Source: Clostridiales bacterium FE2011
GTDB lineage: Bacteria; Bacillota; Clostridia; Christensenellales; Aristaeellaceae
DNA: 64,000 bases
NCBI GenBank assembly: GCA_017569305.1
Contig: CP069418.1
Coordinates: 682,001 to 746,000, forward strand
Reading direction: 5' to 3'
Position numbers and translations under genes: made by a program. Under the pieces are notes generated by a model. The model did no database searches, was not told the origin of the DNA, and saw nothing but the letters and a program-made list of their open reading frames with translations. This document shows, piece after piece, positions 24,733 through 33,948 of the stretch (position 1 is the stretch's first letter; each line of letters starts with the position of its first letter).

Positions 24733-26358
24733 ATGAAACGCACCGATACCGCGCCGCAGAAATCGAAATCATCAGCCGACATGCCAAAGGCTGTAATCTA
24801 TGCACGGTATTCCTCTCACGGTCAAACTGAACAGTCCATCGAAGGCCAGCTGCACGATAACCACGCCTGGGCGAAGCAGCAGGGCGTGATGATCGTGGGC
24901 GAATACATTGACCGTGCCTTAACCGGCACAAAGGACGCCCGCCCCGATTTCCAGCGCATGATCGAGGATGCCGCGAAACATCAGTTTGAAATGGTCATCG
25001 TCTGGAAGCTGGATCGTTTTGCCCGTAACCGTTATGACAGCGCCATCTATAAAGCCCGTCTGAAAAAGCACGGTGTCCGCGTTGTGTCCGTGAAGGAAAA
25101 CATCACCGATGCACCGGAAGGCATCATCCTGGAAGGTCTGCTGGAATCCATGGCAGAGTATTACTCCGCTAACCTTTCCCAGAACGTCAAGCGCGGCATC
25201 CGCGAGAGCATGGAGAAAGGCAACTTCTGCGGCGGCATTATCCCCTACGGCTATAAAGTCGTTGATAAAAAGCTGGTGCCGGATGAAAAGAAGGCGCCCA
25301 TTATCCGTTACGTATTCGAGCAGTACGCCCAGGGTGTCAACAAGAAAGAGATTATTGACGAATTAAACCGGCGCGGTGTCCGCAACCGCAACGGCAATCC
25401 ACTGACCTATACCACCTTCCAGCACGCCTTGCATATGAGAACCTACATCGGGGAACACATCTTCAAAGGCCAGCTGATCCCAGGCTGCGCTACTCCCATT
25501 ATCTCACGGGAGGTGTTTGACAAAGTGCAGGAACGATTGAAAGAAGTTGCCCACGCGCCAGCTGTTACCAAAGCGCGGATCCCGTATCTCCTGCAGGGGA
25601 AGATCTACTGCGGCCTGTGTGGCTCTCCCATGTTCGGTGAATCCGGCAAATCCCACACCGGCGCTATTCACAGTTATTACTCGTGCTACTCACGAAAGCG
25701 CCGTCACGGCTGCCATAAAAAGAACGAGCGCCGCGAAGAAATGGAAAAGTATATTTTCCATCAAACAATGGAATATATCCTCACGCCCTCGCGTATGGAA
25801 TCCATCGCGTCTGCCGTTGTCGAGGAATATAACAAAGAATTCTCCCAATCCCGCGTTGAAGAGCTGGAAAAAGCCCTCACACAGATCAACTATGAACAGG
25901 AAAAACTTGTTGATGCCCTGGTCGACGCGCCCCAGGTCGCCTATAAAAAAATCTATTCCCGCATAGAGCAGCTGGAAGCCCAGAAAGCCGAATTCGAAAC
26001 CGACATCGCCAAAATGCGCGTAGCAATGAGCCTCCGTCTCTCCGAAAAAGAAGTCCTCGCCTGGCTTTCCACCTTCCAGTCCGGTGATCCGGATGACGAA
26101 GTTTTCGTCCGCCGACTCCTGGACGCATTCATCAATAGCATCTACGTATATGATGATCACATCATCGTCTTTTATAACATTCGTGGAGGCAATCAGGTCA
26201 CCTTCGAAGCCCTCTCCGAAGCACTACAAAATCCCGCAAACAAAGAAAAATCCGAACTCCTGGCGGGTTCGGATTTGAATCGAAAAAGCGGAGCGGGTGG
26301 GATTCGAACCCACGTGCCGGTAAACCGACAAACTGATTTCGAGTCAGCCCCGTTATGA
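24733..26358 (+). CDS. Large serine recombinase (prophage integrase)
   Basis: The protein has 541 residues. Residues about 17-160 are the serine resolvase domain: AVIYARYSSHGQTEQSIEGQ (catalytic Ser in the YSS motif), VIVWKLDRFARN and YYSANLSQNVKRGI. Then come the recombinase domain (GGIIPYGYKV onward) and a zinc ribbon (CGLCGSPMF ... YSCYSRKRRHGCHKK, about 295-330), then a coiled coil (about 375-430). It integrates and excises the prophage. The last 20-odd residues (GAGGIRTHVP...) are encoded by the antisense strand of the tRNA-Ser gene, so the natural C-terminus may be fused to host DNA at the attachment site. Confidence 0.9.
   Translation: MKRTDTAPQKSKSSADMPKAVIYARYSSHGQTEQSIEGQLHDNHAWAKQQGVMIVGEYIDRALTGTKDARPDFQRMIEDAAKHQFEMVIVWKLDRFARNRYDSAIYKARLKKHGVRVVSVKENITDAPEGIILEGLLESMAEYYSANLSQNVKRGIRESMEKGNFCGGIIPYGYKVVDKKLVPDEKKAPIIRYVFEQYAQGVNKKEIIDELNRRGVRNRNGNPLTYTTFQHALHMRTYIGEHIFKGQLIPGCATPIISREVFDKVQERLKEVAHAPAVTKARIPYLLQGKIYCGLCGSPMFGESGKSHTGAIHSYYSCYSRKRRHGCHKKNERREEMEKYIFHQTMEYILTPSRMESIASAVVEEYNKEFSQSRVEELEKALTQINYEQEKLVDALVDAPQVAYKKIYSRIEQLEAQKAEFETDIAKMRVAMSLRLSEKEVLAWLSTFQSGDPDDEVFVRRLLDAFINSIYVYDDHIIVFYNIRGGNQVTFEALSEALQNPANKEKSELLAGSDLNRKSGAGGIRTHVPVNRQTDFESAPL
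26248..26276 (-). terminator. Terminator of tRNA-Ser, inside the recombinase 3' end
   Basis: AAATCCGAAC and GTTCGGATTT form a perfect 10-bp stem with a 9-base loop. On the minus strand it is followed by TTCTTTG after its closing T residues, giving a proper intrinsic terminator 13 bases beyond the tRNA-Ser 3' end. It overlaps codons of the plus-strand recombinase. Confidence 0.7.
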
Positions 26359-26376
26359 CCACTTCGATACCGCTCC
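26289..26376 (-). tRNA. tRNA-Ser (CGA)
   Basis: The 88-base gene has an acceptor stem GGAGCGG/CCGCTCC, discriminator G, the anticodon loop in CTGACTCGAAATCAG (anticodon CGA), a long variable arm and the T-loop GTTCGAATCC. CCA is not encoded. It marks the right edge of the prophage: the recombinase gene ends inside it, so the integration site is probably at or near its 3' half. Confidence 0.95.
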
Positions 26377-26390
26377 ACGGCAACGGGCGA

Positions 26391-26419
26391 ATTATAGCAC
26401 ACCGCCCGTTATTTGACAA
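26391..26419 (-). promoter_or_regulatory. Promoter of tRNA-Ser
   Basis: TTGTCA (26414-26419), 17 bases, TATAAT (26391-26396) on the minus strand, 15 bases before the tRNA 5' end. The flanking AACGGGCG/CGCCCGTT form an inverted repeat around the -10 that may also end the upstream glycosidase transcript. Confidence 0.7.
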
Positions 26420-26429
26420 GCTTGGACGG

Positions 26430-27848
26430 TCAGTCGTCAAACGTGAACCGGTCCATTTCTGCCTTGCCTTCCGGCAGGTTAAACACAAAGTAAACCGCGT
26501 GTTTTCCGGTCACGCCGCTCTTGAGCGGGACAGTCACTTTCCCGCCTTCCGCTTCCATCCAGGCGATCTCCCGTCCTCCGGGAGTATCCAGGCGGACGCT
26601 GATGGAAGCCTTTGACTCTGTGTTCATCACAACAGTAATACTCTTCGGCGTGTTCAGGCCGAACTGCAGATAACGGAAGCCCAGTGTCAGGCCGTCCGTG
26701 ATGTTCATTACCCTGGCGGAAACATCCTCGCGCTGCTCATATACAGGCTCAATCCAGGCGGTCTCCTGACCGCCGTGCATATGACAGGTGTATCCGGCAG
26801 ATATCCATTCACGGGCATTGATGCCGTTGACCTGCGGCCCCTGGGAAGTCATTTCCACAGGCCGGGAAGCGACAGGTTCACCATCCAGGTAATCCACCTT
26901 GCCGATCCAGACTTTTCCGTTCTTGCCCAGTACCGCGTCCACAGGCTCCAGCATCGCCTGGCGGGAATACTCGTTCAGGCCGGTCTGCCGGTGATAGAAC
27001 ACGTACCACTGCCCGTTCACTTCCATGACGGAGCCATGGTTATTGCCCCAGCGGAAGGTCATGGTTCCCTTCCCTTCCGCATCTGTCAGGATCTCTCCGC
27101 CATTGAAGCTGATATCTCCGCCCCACTGCCAGCCGCCCAGCGGCCAGTCACTCCACATATAGGACAGGAAGCCGTTGCAGTCGTCGTATACGCCCAGTTC
27201 CGGCACAGGCTCGTTCACCCGGCGGGAGAAGATATATACATACTTGCCAAACATCTTCCGCGGGCTGGAGGCTTCAAAGAAGGATTCCCAGCCGAAAGCG
27301 TCATCTTCAGGAGACCAGGCAGCCCGGCAGTGCGGAATCGGATTCTCCCGCAGCGTGCCCGGGATAATGGTCGCCATATCCTCGTTCAGTTCCGCGCAGT
27401 AGGACTTGCAGAAGCCCCAGTAGGCATAGACCCTTCCGTCGTCGTCCACCAGGACGCCGGGATCAAAGCCCAGCTCGGTAAGGACAGGATTCGTAAAAGG
27501 TCCCCAGGGCTTGTCAGACTTAGCTACCATGATCCGGGAGCCCTTCCGCTCCGCGGCATACATGTAATAGGTATCGCCCTTCTTCACCACGTCCGGAGCA
27601 TAGAGGATGCTGTCATCCTCCGCCTTGTAGCAGGTTCCGTGGCACTTCCAGTCTGTCAGGTCCGTTACCGGTGCAGACCAGACCACATAGTCCCGGCCGC
27701 AGTATTCTGCCTTTTCTGTATCATGGGAACCGTATACATATACCCGTTCTTCCCCGTTATGGGTAAACACACGGGGTTCTCCATCCGGTACATGCTCCCA
27801 CAGGGGCATATAGGGATTGGCACCTTTTACAAACGACTTCCGGCTCAT
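26430..27848 (-). CDS. Glycoside hydrolase family 43-type protein with C-terminal CBM6-like domain
   Basis: The protein has 472 residues from the ATG at 27848, chosen because AAGGAG precedes it. There is no signal peptide, so it is cytoplasmic. The five-bladed propeller pattern is visible: EPRVFTHNGEERVYVYGSHD at the start, ILYAPDVVKKGDTYYMY (catalytic-base region), FDPGVLVDDDGRVYAYWG, then FFEASSPRKMFGKYVYIFS with the probable acid Glu and WYVFYHRQ. The C-terminal 130 residues look like a small CBM6-type beta-sandwich. It would cleave terminal arabinose or xylose from plant glycans taken up as oligosaccharides. Confidence 0.8.
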   Translation of the reverse strand: MSRKSFVKGANPYMPLWEHVPDGEPRVFTHNGEERVYVYGSHDTEKAEYCGRDYVVWSAPVTDLTDWKCHGTCYKAEDDSILYAPDVVKKGDTYYMYAAERKGSRIMVAKSDKPWGPFTNPVLTELGFDPGVLVDDDGRVYAYWGFCKSYCAELNEDMATIIPGTLRENPIPHCRAAWSPEDDAFGWESFFEASSPRKMFGKYVYIFSRRVNEPVPELGVYDDCNGFLSYMWSDWPLGGWQWGGDISFNGGEILTDAEGKGTMTFRWGNNHGSVMEVNGQWYVFYHRQTGLNEYSRQAMLEPVDAVLGKNGKVWIGKVDYLDGEPVASRPVEMTSQGPQVNGINAREWISAGYTCHMHGGQETAWIEPVYEQREDVSARVMNITDGLTLGFRYLQFGLNTPKSITVVMNTESKASISVRLDTPGGREIAWMEAEGGKVTVPLKSGVTGKHAVYFVFNLPEGKAEMDRFTFDD

Positions 27849-27936
27849 AGCTGTCGTCTCCTTTTTTCCTGTCTGTTGTAAAGCATATCGGATCAATCGG
27901 ATGAAGTCAATTCAAAAGAATTTGGTTTTTCCGTCG

Positions 27937-27965
27937 TTTTCTTCTTATTGTATTTATGGTATAAT
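27937..27965 (+). promoter_or_regulatory. Promoter of the SH3-domain protein gene
   Basis: A good -10 box TATAAT (27960-27965) preceded 17 bases upstream by the weak TTTTCT (27937-27942). The start codon is 90 bases further on. Confidence 0.45.
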
Positions 27966-28054
27966 ACTTCTATTGAAAGAAAACTGTTTATGTCCCCGTT
28001 TTATTTAATGAGAAGGTTCTTTTCCGTGCTACATCTGAAGGGAGGATTTCATTC

Positions 28055-28783
28055 ATGAAGAGACGTTTACTGGCTATGGTCACCATTGTTGTGATGCTCA
28101 TGCTTCTTCTCCCCGCTGCGCATGCAGACGGCTATTCCACCTGGGATCCCGTAAACCAGGCGTATATGTACAACGACGTTCACTACGGCGTTGTCATCTG
28201 TACCAAGATGAATGTCCGGAATAAGCCTTCCACCAGCGGCACAACCTACGGTTCCATCCGTAACGGGCAGCCCGTGAAGGTTCTGGGCATCACCCAGGAC
28301 GGCAACTTCTATCTGCTGGATCTTGACTCCTGCGGCATTCCCAGCGATCAGTACTATGGATACGCAAAGGCAAGTCTCATCAAGATTGATCCGGAATACC
28401 TCATTGCTTCAAGGCTGCTGAACCTGTATGCCACCCCCTGGGGTGACGGCCTGAAGAACGGCGAGCAGACCAACCGCGTGTTCCTGGTCATTTCCGAAGC
28501 GAATGGCTGGTATGCTGTGCAGGCTACCGAATCAACGCCCGGCACTGCTTTCATCCGGATGAAGGATGCTCCGGAAAACTATAACGGCAGGTATGTTGTC
28601 ACCTGGGACACTGATCTGTACGATGACAGCACCATGACAAAATACTCGACTGTTAAGCGTTTCACCGTCGGCAGCCTCATCGGCGTCAGCGGCGATTATT
28701 CCCGGATGGTATTCAACGAAGGAACAACCAATGAGTTCTACGCCTGGGTAAACAGCCAGTATGTTGCTCCTGTGATCAACTGA
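28055..28783 (+). CDS. Secreted protein with SH3-like repeats
   Basis: The protein has 242 residues. MKRRLLAMVTIVVMLMLLLPAAHA is a signal peptide. Residues about 48-110 (MNVRNKPSTSGTTYGSIRNG ... VKVLGI) are a bacterial SH3 domain; two further weaker copies follow (LLNLYATPWGDGLKNGEQ; WDTDLYDDSTMTKYSTVK). SH3 repeats commonly bind peptidoglycan, so it is likely a wall-associated protein. No enzyme domain is present. GGAGG precedes the start and a strong terminator follows. Confidence 0.75.
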   Translation: MKRRLLAMVTIVVMLMLLLPAAHADGYSTWDPVNQAYMYNDVHYGVVICTKMNVRNKPSTSGTTYGSIRNGQPVKVLGITQDGNFYLLDLDSCGIPSDQYYGYAKASLIKIDPEYLIASRLLNLYATPWGDGLKNGEQTNRVFLVISEANGWYAVQATESTPGTAFIRMKDAPENYNGRYVVTWDTDLYDDSTMTKYSTVKRFTVGSLIGVSGDYSRMVFNEGTTNEFYAWVNSQYVAPVIN

Positions 28784-28802
28784 TCTTTCCCTTTCTTTTA
28801 TG

Positions 28803-28831
28803 CGGCCGCATAAGCGGCCGTGTTTTTTTTA
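28803..28831 (+). terminator. Intrinsic terminator after the SH3 gene
   Basis: CGGCCGC/GCGGCCG (28803-28809 with 28814-28820), loop ATAA, followed by TG and eight T. Confidence 0.85.
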
Positions 28832-28874
28832 CAGTTTTGTTACTTTCATCCGTACCGTTTTCACCCTGCTTTGC

Positions 28875-28903
28875 TTGTTTTCAACCATTCTCTTTGCTAT
28901 AAT
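28875..28903 (+). promoter_or_regulatory. Promoter of the C39-like protein gene
   Basis: TTGTTT (28875-28880), 17 bases, TATAAT (28898-28903), 61 bases before the chosen start of the next gene. Confidence 0.6.
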
Positions 28904-28964
28904 AGGCGTGTTGTGGGCCCGGCCAGATGCCGGGCAGGATATAGAGACACGAAACGGTATTGGG

Positions 28965-30536
28965 ATGAAGATGAACAGATTTGCGAAAATATATCTCTGC
29001 CTTGCGGTTCTGCTGTTGCTGCTGCTCGGCGCGTCAGCCTCGGCAGAGACCACAGTAACCTTCTCTCCGGAAAACCCGAAGATGGGTGAATATGTGGATG
29101 TGACGGTCACTCCCGGGCGGCAGGGCGCCGTCGGCGTGCGGTATGAGCTGAGCACGTCAAAGGGTGTGGTTTTCAAGGATAAGGACAAGGAGCTTTCCAA
29201 GCACTACACCGCTTCCTTCCGTCCCCGTGAGCAGGGCACCTACACGCTGACCGCCATCGTATCCTACGGTAAAAAGGATGAGGAATCCGTCAGTATTACC
29301 ATTCCGGTTTCCGGCACTGCCGAAATCCAGGAAGGTTCGGATGTGCTGTACAGCCAGAAGGACGGCTGGTGGCATGACAAAACCTACTCAAAGAAGCACC
29401 ACCGTTCCCTGGAAAAAGCCGGATGCGCCATCTTCACTCTCAGCCACGTCCTGCAACGGATGGGTTTCACCGGTGAGGAAGTGATGCCGGACAAGCTGGC
29501 AACCAAATACTCCGGAATGTATATCGAAGGCCGCGGAACAGACAATGAGCGCCTGCTGATGACCGCCGGAGAAAACTTCGGTTTCCAGACGCATCATGAC
29601 CTGATCGAATCGGAATCCGAGCTGAAAATCTGGCTCAACCAAGGGTGCCGGTTCAGCTTTATGATTGTTATCGGTCATATAGCCCTGGCGGACGGTCTGA
29701 GCGAAGACGGAACCAAAGTACATGTGGTGGACTCCGCTCCCGGCGCTACCGCGGAACGGATCAAAAAAGCCACCATGTACATTCAGAAAGATAACGGCAT
29801 TTTTGCCGCGGTTGCTTCTCCCGAGGAAATCCCCGGCTGCCGCTGGTTTTTTGAAACCGGCGAGTACGGCGGCCTGGAATACTGGCTGGATCTGTCCTAC
29901 TGCGCAAAGCAGGGCATGCGTCCGGTTCGCTCCTCCTGGCTGAAGCTGAACGGTGAATCCGTCACGGATATGGAGTACGCCGGTTCCCTGGTCTCCAAGG
30001 TGACCCTCGCGGGTTCGGAAGAAGCCCTGCGGGTGAATACCCGGGACCTGCAGTGGACCACCACCGGTTCTGAAACCTCGCAGCTGATCCAGGTTACCGG
30101 TAAGAAGGGCGCTTCCTTTACCGACGGCAACGGCAAGAAGAAGGACGGTATCACCAAACCGATTCCCTATGGTTCCATGGCATTTGTCATTGGGATTACC
30201 GATAAGCAGTACTACATCGCATGGAAGGACAGCTTCGGATTTATCAATAAAGAATCAGCGGAGCTTCTCCCTGTTTCTGAGGACAGCTTCCGCACCGGGC
30301 TGATCACCCTGAACGGCAAGACAGCGGGAACCTCTCCCATTACTGTCAGGAAAGAGCCTTCCGCCAAAGCAAAAAGTATCGGCGAATGGAAGCCGGGGAC
30401 TCCCGTCGCCGTTATATCCGAAAAAGGAGACTTCTATTTCGTGGAGGGTAAGGGGCTCCGCGGATGGGTCAATCAGAAATTCTTAAAACTGGAAGGGGAA
30501 AAGAACGATGGGCAGAAAGTCGACGAAGGAGAATAA
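28965..30536 (+). CDS. Secreted C39-like peptidase with Ig-like and SH3 domains
   Basis: The protein has 523 residues from the ATG at 28965; a longer frame exists but it would run back through the promoter and terminator. A signal peptide (about residues 1-27, ending ASASA) is followed by an Ig-like domain (TTVTFSPENPKMGEYVDVTV), then a peptidase C39_2-type domain with probable Cys in EKAGCAIFTLSHVLQRMG, His in IGHIALADG and Asp in VVDSAPG. The C-terminus is an SH3 domain (TVRKEPSAKAKSIGEWKPG). It is likely a wall-associated cysteine peptidase or amidase. It overlaps the regulator gene by 29 bases. Confidence 0.75.
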   Translation: MKMNRFAKIYLCLAVLLLLLLGASASAETTVTFSPENPKMGEYVDVTVTPGRQGAVGVRYELSTSKGVVFKDKDKELSKHYTASFRPREQGTYTLTAIVSYGKKDEESVSITIPVSGTAEIQEGSDVLYSQKDGWWHDKTYSKKHHRSLEKAGCAIFTLSHVLQRMGFTGEEVMPDKLATKYSGMYIEGRGTDNERLLMTAGENFGFQTHHDLIESESELKIWLNQGCRFSFMIVIGHIALADGLSEDGTKVHVVDSAPGATAERIKKATMYIQKDNGIFAAVASPEEIPGCRWFFETGEYGGLEYWLDLSYCAKQGMRPVRSSWLKLNGESVTDMEYAGSLVSKVTLAGSEEALRVNTRDLQWTTTGSETSQLIQVTGKKGASFTDGNGKKKDGITKPIPYGSMAFVIGITDKQYYIAWKDSFGFINKESAELLPVSEDSFRTGLITLNGKTAGTSPITVRKEPSAKAKSIGEWKPGTPVAVISEKGDFYFVEGKGLRGWVNQKFLKLEGEKNDGQKVDEGE

Positions 30537-31008
30537 ATCCATCTGGCAGACAACGCGTGAGGACCTGGGCCTGACCCGTGAAAAAGCCGGCGAACTGGTT
30601 CCCGGTTTCTCTCCGGAACGCATTGAGAAGATTGAGAACGGACGCACACAGATTCAGCCTGAGGACGTGATCCTGCTGGCCGAGCATTATCGTGCTCCCG
30701 CCCTGCTCAATTACTACTGCTGCAATGAATGCCCCATCGGTGAAACCCAGGTGGTTCGTGCGGAATCAAAGGAACTGACCCAGATTGCCGTGGAAACCCT
30801 GAATGCCGTCAACCAGATGGACCGCATCAAAAACCGCCTGCTGGAGATCGCCGAAGACGGCCAGGTGCGTTCAGATGAATACGAGGACTTCATGAAGATC
30901 AAGGGCGTCCTGGACCGGATTGCCCAGAGCGTTTCCAACCTCCGGCTGTGGATGGACGAACAGATTGCGGAAAACAAATTCGGCACTGCCCAGCCGCCGG
31001 TAAACTGA
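30508..31008 (+). CDS. XRE-family transcriptional regulator
   Basis: The protein has 166 residues. The N-terminal helix-turn-helix reads TREDLGLTREKAGELVPGFS then ERIEKIENGRTQIQPEDVILL. A CC...C cluster (YYCCNECPIG, about 71-80) could bind metal. The remainder is a helical bundle (LNAVNQMDRIKNRLLEI). It starts inside the C39-like gene, with GAAGGGG upstream, so the two are co-translated, which suggests that it senses or regulates wall functions; this is inferred from position. Confidence 0.75.
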   Translation: MGRKSTKENKSIWQTTREDLGLTREKAGELVPGFSPERIEKIENGRTQIQPEDVILLAEHYRAPALLNYYCCNECPIGETQVVRAESKELTQIAVETLNAVNQMDRIKNRLLEIAEDGQVRSDEYEDFMKIKGVLDRIAQSVSNLRLWMDEQIAENKFGTAQPPVN

Positions 31009-31022
31009 TCTTTCTTATTGAA

Positions 31023-31059
31023 GCAAAAAAGGAGCTCTGCCATCTGGCAGAGCTCCTTT
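31023..31059 (-). terminator. Terminator of the ispH-rpsA operon
   Basis: AAAGGAGCTCTGCC and GGCAGAGCTCCTTT form a 14-bp stem with a 4-base loop (31028-31041 with 31046-31059); on the minus strand it is followed by TTTGCTTC. It also closes the plus-strand regulator operon, though its plus-side T tract is weak. Confidence 0.85.
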
Positions 31060-31071
31060 GCTGTATCAGGA

Positions 31072-33204
31072 TTATTCCTCAACCGCTTCTTCAACAGCCT
31101 TCTTGGCTTTCTTGGCGGTCTTCTTGACTTCTTCCACGACTTCCTCAGCCGCTTCCTTGACTTCTTCGACCTTCTCTTCGACGGCTTCCTTTACTTCCTC
31201 GGCAGCCTCGGCGAACTTCTCGGAAACAGAGCTTTCGGTGGCAACCACTTCATACTCGGTATCAGCAGCGGGAGTCTCGGCAGCTTCTTCAGCCACGGGT
31301 TCGGGCTCGATGGCCTGACGGATGCTCAGGCTGATCCGCTTCTTCTCGGGATCCACGCCCAGCACCTTAACCTTCACTTCATCGCCGACCTTCACAGCGT
31401 CTTCCACCTTGGCCACGCGGGCAGTGGAGCACTGGCTGATGTGAACCAGACCGTCGAGGCCGGGCTCCAGTTCAACGAAGGCACCGAAGTCGGTGATGCG
31501 GACCACTTTGCCGTCCACCACTTCGCCAACGGGGAACTTTTCAACCGCGCCGTCCCACGGATGGGGCTGCAGCTGCTTGTAACCCAGCTGGATGCGTTCG
31601 CGTTCGGGATCCAGGGACAGGATCTTCACATCCACTTCCTGGTTGGGCTTCACGACTTCACTGGGATGCTTGATGCGGCCCCAGCTCAGGTCTGTGATGT
31701 GGATCAGACCATCCACACCGCCGACGTCCACAAAAGCACCGAAGTCGGTCAGGCGGCGGACGATGCCATGGATGACCATGCCCTCTTCCAGACGTTCCCA
31801 GGCTTCCTTCTTCTTCGTGGCGGCTTCTTCAGCCACAACAGCCTTACGGCTGGCAACAACGCGTTTCTTCTGGGGATCCACTTCCAGGATCTTCAGCTTC
31901 ATTTCCTTGCCGACGAAGTCAGCGATCTTCTCAACATAGCGCTGGCTCAGCTGGCTGGCAGGAACGAAAGCGCGTACGCCGGAAATGTCAGCGATCAGGC
32001 CGCCCTTGACGGCTTCCTTACCGACAGCGTCCACATACTCGCCCGCGTCGTACTTCTCCATCATGGCGTCCCACGCCTTCCGGTTGACGATGTTGCGCTG
32101 GCTCAGCAGCACATTGCCTTCTCCGTCGTTGACCTTTACGACTTCGACTTCAATTTCGTCATCCAGTTTGACATCCTGATCAACCAGATCGGTGCGCTTG
32201 ATCAGTCCGTCGGCCTTGTAGCCTATGCTGACGCATACTTCGTCCTCGGTGATCTGCACGACCTTGCCGGTCAGAGTCTGTCCGGGCCGGATCCTCACCA
32301 GAGTAGATTCGACTTCCGCCATGAAGTCATTGTTTGCTTCCACCTCCGTGGTAGGGGTCAGGTCCTTGTTCTCCATGTCGCTCATGCGTGTGACAACCTC
32401 CTTAAGTGAATCCGTCGGCGTAGATGCACCGGCGGTGATTCCAATCTTTTCGGAATCCTTATTTGCAAAGGCGGGCGGAATCTCCGCCGCACTCTCTACC
32501 AGAATGGTCCTGGGACAGGCACTTCTGCAGATGTCGTACAGTTTCCGTGTGTTGGCGCTGTTCCGGCCGCCCACAACGATCATTGCGTCCATGCGGGCAG
32601 CCAGTTCACCGGCTTCCTTCTGCCGGATTTCTGTGGCATTGCAGATGGTGCAGCGGCAGTCCGGGTTTTTGACCTTTGTCTCCAGCACGGTCAGGATATC
32701 CTGCCACTTGCTGTGAGGAAAAGTCGTCTGACAGACTACCACAGCCTGTTCCATCTCAGGCAGCTGTTCTGCTTCATCGGGGCTGGCGACGATCATTACT
32801 TCGCCATGTGCCCATCCGGCAGTCCCCCTAACTTCCGGATGATCCCGCTCTCCCACCAGAATGACGGGAGTTCCGTCACGGGAGCCTTCCTCCACAATCC
32901 GGTGAAGCTTGTCCACAAAGGGGCAGGTCAGATCCAGCACTTCATTGCCGGCTGCCTTCAGCTCCTCCAGCACCTGCGGGGAAACTCCGTGGCTGCGAAT
33001 CAAAACTCTGCGGCCATGAGCTTCTGAGGGATCGCCGATCGGTTCCAGTCCGCGTTCCGCCAGACGGCGGATCACCTCAGGATTATGAATCAGCTCTCCC
33101 AGCGTACAGGAGGGAATCCCGTCTGTGGCCATCGCTTCTGCCTTTTCAACTGCACGGCTGACGCCCATACAGAAACCGGCGTGCGCTGCTACCTCAACAG
33201 GCAT
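31072..33204 (-). CDS. ispH-rpsA: IspH (HMBPP reductase) fused to ribosomal protein S1
   Basis: The protein has 710 residues from the ATG at 33204 (AAGGGAAT upstream). Residues 1-285 are IspH: iron-sulfur cysteines Cys12 (HAGFCMGV), Cys94 (LTCPFVDK) and Cys188 (ICNATEIRQ), with His40, His72 and His122. IspH makes IPP/DMAPP, the last step of the MEP pathway. Residues about 300-660 are four S1 RNA-binding repeats (each [20 protein letters not shown]) as in ribosomal protein S1. The final 50 residues are a Lys/Glu-rich helix. This fusion is common in Clostridia. It is the last gene of cmk-plsC-ispH/rpsA. Confidence 0.95.
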   Translation of the reverse strand: MPVEVAAHAGFCMGVSRAVEKAEAMATDGIPSCTLGELIHNPEVIRRLAERGLEPIGDPSEAHGRRVLIRSHGVSPQVLEELKAAGNEVLDLTCPFVDKLHRIVEEGSRDGTPVILVGERDHPEVRGTAGWAHGEVMIVASPDEAEQLPEMEQAVVVCQTTFPHSKWQDILTVLETKVKNPDCRCTICNATEIRQKEAGELAARMDAMIVVGGRNSANTRKLYDICRSACPRTILVESAAEIPPAFANKDSEKIGITAGASTPTDSLKEVVTRMSDMENKDLTPTTEVEANNDFMAEVESTLVRIRPGQTLTGKVVQITEDEVCVSIGYKADGLIKRTDLVDQDVKLDDEIEVEVVKVNDGEGNVLLSQRNIVNRKAWDAMMEKYDAGEYVDAVGKEAVKGGLIADISGVRAFVPASQLSQRYVEKIADFVGKEMKLKILEVDPQKKRVVASRKAVVAEEAATKKKEAWERLEEGMVIHGIVRRLTDFGAFVDVGGVDGLIHITDLSWGRIKHPSEVVKPNQEVDVKILSLDPERERIQLGYKQLQPHPWDGAVEKFPVGEVVDGKVVRITDFGAFVELEPGLDGLVHISQCSTARVAKVEDAVKVGDEVKVKVLGVDPEKKRISLSIRQAIEPEPVAEEAAETPAADTEYEVVATESSVSEKFAEAAEEVKEAVEEKVEEVKEAAEEVVEEVKKTAKKAKKAVEEAVEE

Positions 33205-33300
33205 ATTCCCTTTCCCTTTCAAAAAATAATGTTCAACTGAAATATTTCTTCTTTATTATACGTATTTCCTGCCAATATTACAAATATTTTTGAGAAATTT

Positions 33301-33948
33301 TCAGTTTTTTCCCTGCTCAGCGTCCTTGATCATGGTCCGGAAAGTCTCCCGGAGCCTTTCATTCATGCGCTCGCAGGTATCTGTATTGATTCCCTCTGCC
33401 AGCAGGTCGTCATAGGGAATCGGCTCCCCGACGTACAGGTTGGTCACCTTGAACAGGCTGAGTTTCCGTTCAAAGTAGATCGGGATTACCGGGGCCTTGG
33501 ATCTCATGGCAATCAGGGACGTACCGGATTCAATATGCTCCATCTGTCCCTCATGGTGGCGGGTACCCTCCGGGAAGATCAGTAGGATCTTCTTCATCTT
33601 CACGGCCTTCATGCAGGCGCGCATGGCTTCCATATCGGATTCATGCCGCCCGACCAGGATGCAGTGAAGCCGTATCAGCATGTTCCGGAGGAATTTGCTG
33701 TTTCCAGCCAGTTCTTTCTTCGCCAGGAACACAATCTGGTGGCGCGGAATTCCCATGGCCATCACCACAGGATCCAACGCATGCCGGTGATTGCCGATCA
33801 CTACATAGGGCGGATCCTGCAGCAGCCGTTCCTTGTGATGGAAGCGGACCGGCATCAGGGTGTGGAACAGGATATTGGCCAGCACCCGGGCAATTTCATA
33901 GAGGATACCGCGTTTTTCTGTCACCGCTTCCAGTTTCTTCTCAGCCAT
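33301..33948 (-). CDS. plsC: 1-acyl-sn-glycerol-3-phosphate acyltransferase
   Basis: The protein has 215 residues from the ATG at 33948, which overlaps the cmk stop by 8 bases and has GGAGG upstream. IGNHRHALDP is the HX4D acyltransferase motif, IFPEGTRHHEG is the FPEGT motif, and VPIYFERKLS-like PVIPIYF follows. It makes phosphatidic acid from lysophosphatidic acid at the membrane. It is the middle gene of the operon. Confidence 0.9.
   Translation of the reverse strand: MAEKKLEAVTEKRGILYEIARVLANILFHTLMPVRFHHKERLLQDPPYVVIGNHRHALDPVVMAMGIPRHQIVFLAKKELAGNSKFLRNMLIRLHCILVGRHESDMEAMRACMKAVKMKKILLIFPEGTRHHEGQMEHIESGTSLIAMRSKAPVIPIYFERKLSLFKVTNLYVGEPIPYDDLLAEGINTDTCERMNERLRETFRTMIKDAEQGKN

Noticed and set aside
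28800..28964. An earlier start for the C39-like protein, adding 55 residues.
   Set aside because: The added codons cover an intrinsic terminator and a TATAAT promoter, and the signal peptide begins at 28965.
31018..32409. A 463-codon plus-strand frame rich in His, Gly and Phe opposite ispH-rpsA.
   Set aside because: It is the shadow of the IspH-S1 gene, whose iron-sulfur cysteines and S1 repeats are unmistakable on the other strand.
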